From an uncultured Bacilli bacterium (GTDB lineage Bacteria; Bacillota_I; Bacilli_A; RF39; UBA660): a stretch of DNA of 35,279 bases. Shown here in pieces: positions 34,398-35,279 of the stretch. Position numbers and translations under genes: made by a program. The notes under the pieces were generated by a model. It did not search any database and was not told the origin of the DNA. It saw nothing but the letters and a program-made list of their open reading frames with translations. Position 1 is the first letter of the stretch, and each line of letters starts with the position of its first letter. The stretch spans positions 1-35,279 of the forward strand of contig CALVRT010000018.1 in the NCBI GenBank assembly GCA_944358735.1, written 5' to 3'.

Positions 34398-35269
34398 TGG
34401 TTATTGTTATTGCAGGACCAACTGGAACGGGAAAAACAAGATTAAGTTTATTTTTAGCAAAACATTTAAATGGCGAAATTATTAATGCTGATAGTACCCA
34501 AGTTTATAAAAATTTAGATATCGCGACGGCGAAAGTAAAAAATATGGAAGGAATTCCTCATCATTTAATAGATATTACTAATATTACTAAAGATTATACG
34601 GTTTTTGATTATCAGAAGGATGCGAGAAAGTGCCTTGCTGATATTTTATCCAGAGGAAAAACCCCAATTATTGTTGGAGGCACTGGCCTTTATATAAAGG
34701 CTGCTTTATATGATTATGAGTTTTCAAACAAAGAACACAACACTTATGAAGGTTTAAGTAATGATGAACTTTATAAGAAACTATTAGAAGTTGACCCTGA
34801 TACTAGTATTCATTTAAATAATAGGCGGAGAGTTATTAGTGCCTTAAATTATTATGAAGCTAATAAAGTACCATATAGTAAAAAAGAAAAAAATGATAAA
34901 CTTTTATATGATACCATTTTTATTGGTCTTACAGTTGATAGAGATATTCTTTATTATAAGATAAATAAAAGAGTTGATGAAATGTTTAATGAAGGATTAC
35001 TTAATGAGGCTAGAGGATTATATGAGAGCGGTATTAGAACTAAAGCAGTAATGACGCCAATTGGTTATAAGGAATTGTTTGCTTATTTTGATAAAGAAAT
35101 ATCATTAGAAGAAGCTAAAGAGTTAATGAAAAAAAATAGCCGGCATTATGCTAAAAGGCAATATACTTGGTTTAATAATCAAATGAAATTAAAATGGTTT
35201 AATGTTAATTATGAAAATTTTTATGAAACGGAAGAAGCTGTTTTAAATTATATTAAGAGTTCTTTATAG
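34397..35269 (+). CDS. miaA: tRNA dimethylallyltransferase MiaA
   Basis: Adds an isopentenyl group to A37 of tRNAs reading UNN codons. The P-loop IAGPTGTGKTRLS starts at residue 4, followed by NGEIINADSTQVYKNLDIATAKV, PHHLIDI, PIIVGGTGLYIKAALYDYEF and RRVISALNYYEANKVPYS. MTPIGYKELFAYF and SRHYAKRQYTWFNNQ are the typical C-terminal blocks. 290 residues, close to the usual ~300. Coupled to queA through TAATG with GGAGGA just upstream. A TAGGAC-T-run at the window edge may be the start of its terminator. Confidence 0.97.
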   Translation: MVIVIAGPTGTGKTRLSLFLAKHLNGEIINADSTQVYKNLDIATAKVKNMEGIPHHLIDITNITKDYTVFDYQKDARKCLADILSRGKTPIIVGGTGLYIKAALYDYEFSNKEHNTYEGLSNDELYKKLLEVDPDTSIHLNNRRRVISALNYYEANKVPYSKKEKNDKLLYDTIFIGLTVDRDILYYKINKRVDEMFNEGLLNEARGLYESGIRTKAVMTPIGYKELFAYFDKEISLEEAKELMKKNSRHYAKRQYTWFNNQMKLKWFNVNYENFYETEEAVLNYIKSSL

Positions 35270-35279
35270 GACTTTTTTT

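Overview
The window looks like chromosomal DNA of a very AT-rich, low-GC Gram-positive bacterium (Bacillota). Shine-Dalgarno sites of the AGGAGG/AGGTGA type, CIRCE heat-shock operators, an alanine T-box leader and a class B sortase all point that way. TGA is used as a stop (for example in the YqeH gene) and Trp is TGG, so this is the standard bacterial code and not the Mycoplasma code. Peptidoglycan enzymes (DacA-type carboxypeptidase, sortase) show that the cell has a wall. Gene content and AT bias resemble uncultured gut Bacilli (RF39-like or Erysipelotrichales-like); that placement is inference.

Layout. 1-860: the end of a small MutS domain I-like (MSL-type) gene, a strong GC-rich terminator and a short SSB. 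860-7650: an AT-rich gap, then a CIRCE-controlled heat-shock operon hrcA-grpE-dnaK-pepF-dnaJ, with an oligoendopeptidase F inserted before dnaJ. 7710-8714: a divergent sigma-70 family factor with its own promoter. 8722-13017: frr, an AI-2E family transporter, an alanine T-box whose first helix begins inside the end of the transporter gene, a dNMP-kinase-like gene and an unusually short alanyl-tRNA synthetase. 13038-14017: a class B sortase.

14025-18960 is a minus-strand accessory block: a decayed AlbA_2-domain gene, tandem CCGG terminator repeats, dacA, a RhuM-family gene, and an MFS (DHA2-type) transporter fused to a CBS-domain pair, preceded by an undescribed structured leader. 19148-22459: yqeG, yqeH and a HerA-type ATPase.

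22574-29930 is a polyamine locus: potABCD uptake followed by the agmatine deiminase genes ptcA-aguD-aguA, with no carbamate kinase in place. Agmatine would be exchanged for putrescine by AguD, deiminated by AguA and carbamoyl-transferred by PtcA, yielding carbamoyl phosphate for ATP synthesis by a kinase encoded elsewhere.

30003-30959 (minus) is an Rpn-family PD-(D/E)XK nuclease with a 12-nt repeat array and a plausible internal start for a small C-terminal protein. 31230-31727 is a small exported TasA/camelysin-like protein. 31794-35269 is the housekeeping run ruvA-ruvB-queA-miaA. The most unusual items are the MFS-CBS fusion with its structured leader, the minimal AlaRS under an alanine T-box, the Rpn gene-within-gene candidate and the MSL-like gene at the left edge.
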